NCBI GenBank assembly: GCA_900546315.1
Contig: URCP01000041.1
Coordinates: 1-23,315, forward strand
Reading direction: 5' to 3'
Length of the DNA: 23,315 nt
Origin: an uncultured Eubacteriales bacterium
Lineage (GTDB): Bacteria; Bacillota; Clostridia; Oscillospirales; CAG-272
Part shown: positions 22,616 to 23,315 of the stretch, piece by piece
How the letters are laid out: each line of letters begins with the position of its first letter
Numbering within the stretch: the first letter of the stretch is position 1
Notes under the pieces: generated by a model
Told to the model about the DNA's origin: nothing
Databases searched by the model: none
The model's input: the letters and a program-made list of their open reading frames with translations, nothing else
Position numbers and translations under genes: made by a program

Positions 22616-23315
22616 TCAGTGCCGTCTTCCGGCTCCGCCGCCGCGTGACGAGCCACCGCCGCCGCTGTGACTTCCGCCGGAGCGTCCGCCGCCAAAACCG
22701 CCGCCGGATGATCTGCCGCCGCCGAATCCGCCGGAGCCGCGTCCGGACCCGCCGAAGCCGCCGTGCCCGCCGGAACCGCCGCGGTCATGTCCGCCGAAGC
22801 CGCCCCTTGGAGGGGAATTTCGCCAGCCGCGTCCGCTGTTCCTGCCCATCATGCTTCCGAGGAACATTCCGGTGAAGAAGCCGCGTCCGCCGCCTCCGCC
22901 ACCGCCGCCGCGCGGACGGTTATTTCCGCGACCGAACAGTATGAAGAGGATTATGACGATTATGAGTATTGTCAGCATTCTGCCGCTTCTCCTTTCCGCC
23001 GTATTCTGTACGTAGTCGTAGGAGCCGTCATTTGTCGTCTCGGGGCGTATCCATGAGCCGTCGGAGGAGGATAATGTGGTTTCGGTCTTCATTCCGTAGA
23101 TCCCGGCGACCTTTTCATACAGCGCGTCGAAGACCTTCCTGACGCCCGCGTCATAGTCCTGCGACGCGAAGTCCGGCTCGAGGTAGTCGGCGAGTATGTC
23201 GCCTATCGTGCCGGAAGTCAGGTTTTTTTCGAGCCCCTTGCCCTCGGTGCACCAGTAATCGTCGTCGCCTATCGACAGGAGCAGGAGGATGCCGTTGTTC
23301 TCCTTTGACGAGCCG
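22616..23315 (-). CDS. TPM-domain membrane protein with glycine-rich tail, 5' end outside the window
   Basis: The gene is partial: the frame is open to the window edge, giving 232 codons before the stop. The first visible residues, ENNGILLLLSIGDDDYW and then GKGLEKNLTSG, match the end of the TPM (TLP18.3/Psb32/MOLO-1) domain, which is normally extracytoplasmic. ATG 23092 is an internal methionine, not the start, because the conserved domain lies upstream of it. After the TPM domain come a linker, a single membrane helix (LTILIIVIILFILFG), and a long tail of Gly/Ser/Arg repeats that ends GRRH. Proteins of this build are common in Clostridia (YgcG-like); their biochemical role is unsettled, with phosphatase activity reported for some TPM domains. 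It converges with the araC-type gene. Confidence 0.88.
   Translation of the reverse strand, partial: GSSKENNGILLLLSIGDDDYWCTEGKGLEKNLTSGTIGDILADYLEPDFASQDYDAGVRKVFDALYEKVAGIYGMKTETTLSSSDGSWIRPETTNDGSYDYVQNTAERRSGRMLTILIIVIILFILFGRGNNRPRGGGGGGGGRGFFTGMFLGSMMGRNSGRGWRNSPPRGGFGGHDRGGSGGHGGFGGSGRGSGGFGGGRSSGGGFGGGRSGGSHSGGGGSSRGGGAGRRH

Noticed and set aside
22616..22920. Repetitive GC-rich sequence that might look like a direct-repeat array or CRISPR
   Set aside because: It is coding for the Gly/Ser/Arg tail of the TPM-domain protein. There is no constant repeat-spacer structure.

Overview
The window looks like chromosomal DNA of a GC-rich, uncultivated-type member of the Bacillota, class Clostridia. 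The order rqcH / dprA-topA-trmFO / plsX / rnc-radical SAM-smc-ftsY / rdgB-yhbY-nadD-yqeK-LCP-rsfS-leuS is typical of that class. AAAGG/GGAGG-type ribosome binding sites and near-consensus sigma-A promoters agree with this. I cannot name a genus from the sequence alone.

Layout. Positions 1-315 are the 3' end of rqcH (NFACT family, ribosome quality control). A structured 254-nt gap with a strong promoter leads into dprA, topA and trmFO (DNA uptake/recombination, DNA supercoiling, tRNA m5U54), followed by plsX (phospholipid synthesis). After plsX comes a 189-nt gap instead of the fatty-acid genes often found there. It holds a hairpin and an exactly paired three-way junction directly in front of rnc. 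Next are rnc, an Elp3-like radical SAM gene, smc (with its own promoter inside the preceding gene) and ftsY. The rest of the core block is a dense run of housekeeping genes: rdgB, yhbY, nadD, yqeK, an LCP-family cell-wall ligase, rsfS and leuS. Several of these overlap by a few bases, so they are probably co-transcribed and translationally coupled.

After leuS the character changes. A 212-nt convergent gap is filled by two related hairpins flanking a bidirectional terminator. Beyond it is a small accessory catabolic module: an enolase-superfamily sugar-acid dehydratase on the minus strand and a divergent AraC-family regulator on the plus strand. Between them lie back-to-back promoters with overlapping -35 boxes and candidate operator repeats. 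The window ends inside a minus-strand TPM-domain membrane protein with a glycine-rich tail.

The most interesting signals are non-coding. They are the three-helix leader of rnc, which may be a dsRNA autoregulatory element; a recurrent CGAAAGG-N13-ATG initiation module, two copies of which share 22 identical bases; the composite inverted repeat after leuS; and the shared divergent control region of the dehydratase/AraC pair. I found no CRISPR array, tRNA, rRNA, transposase or phage gene.
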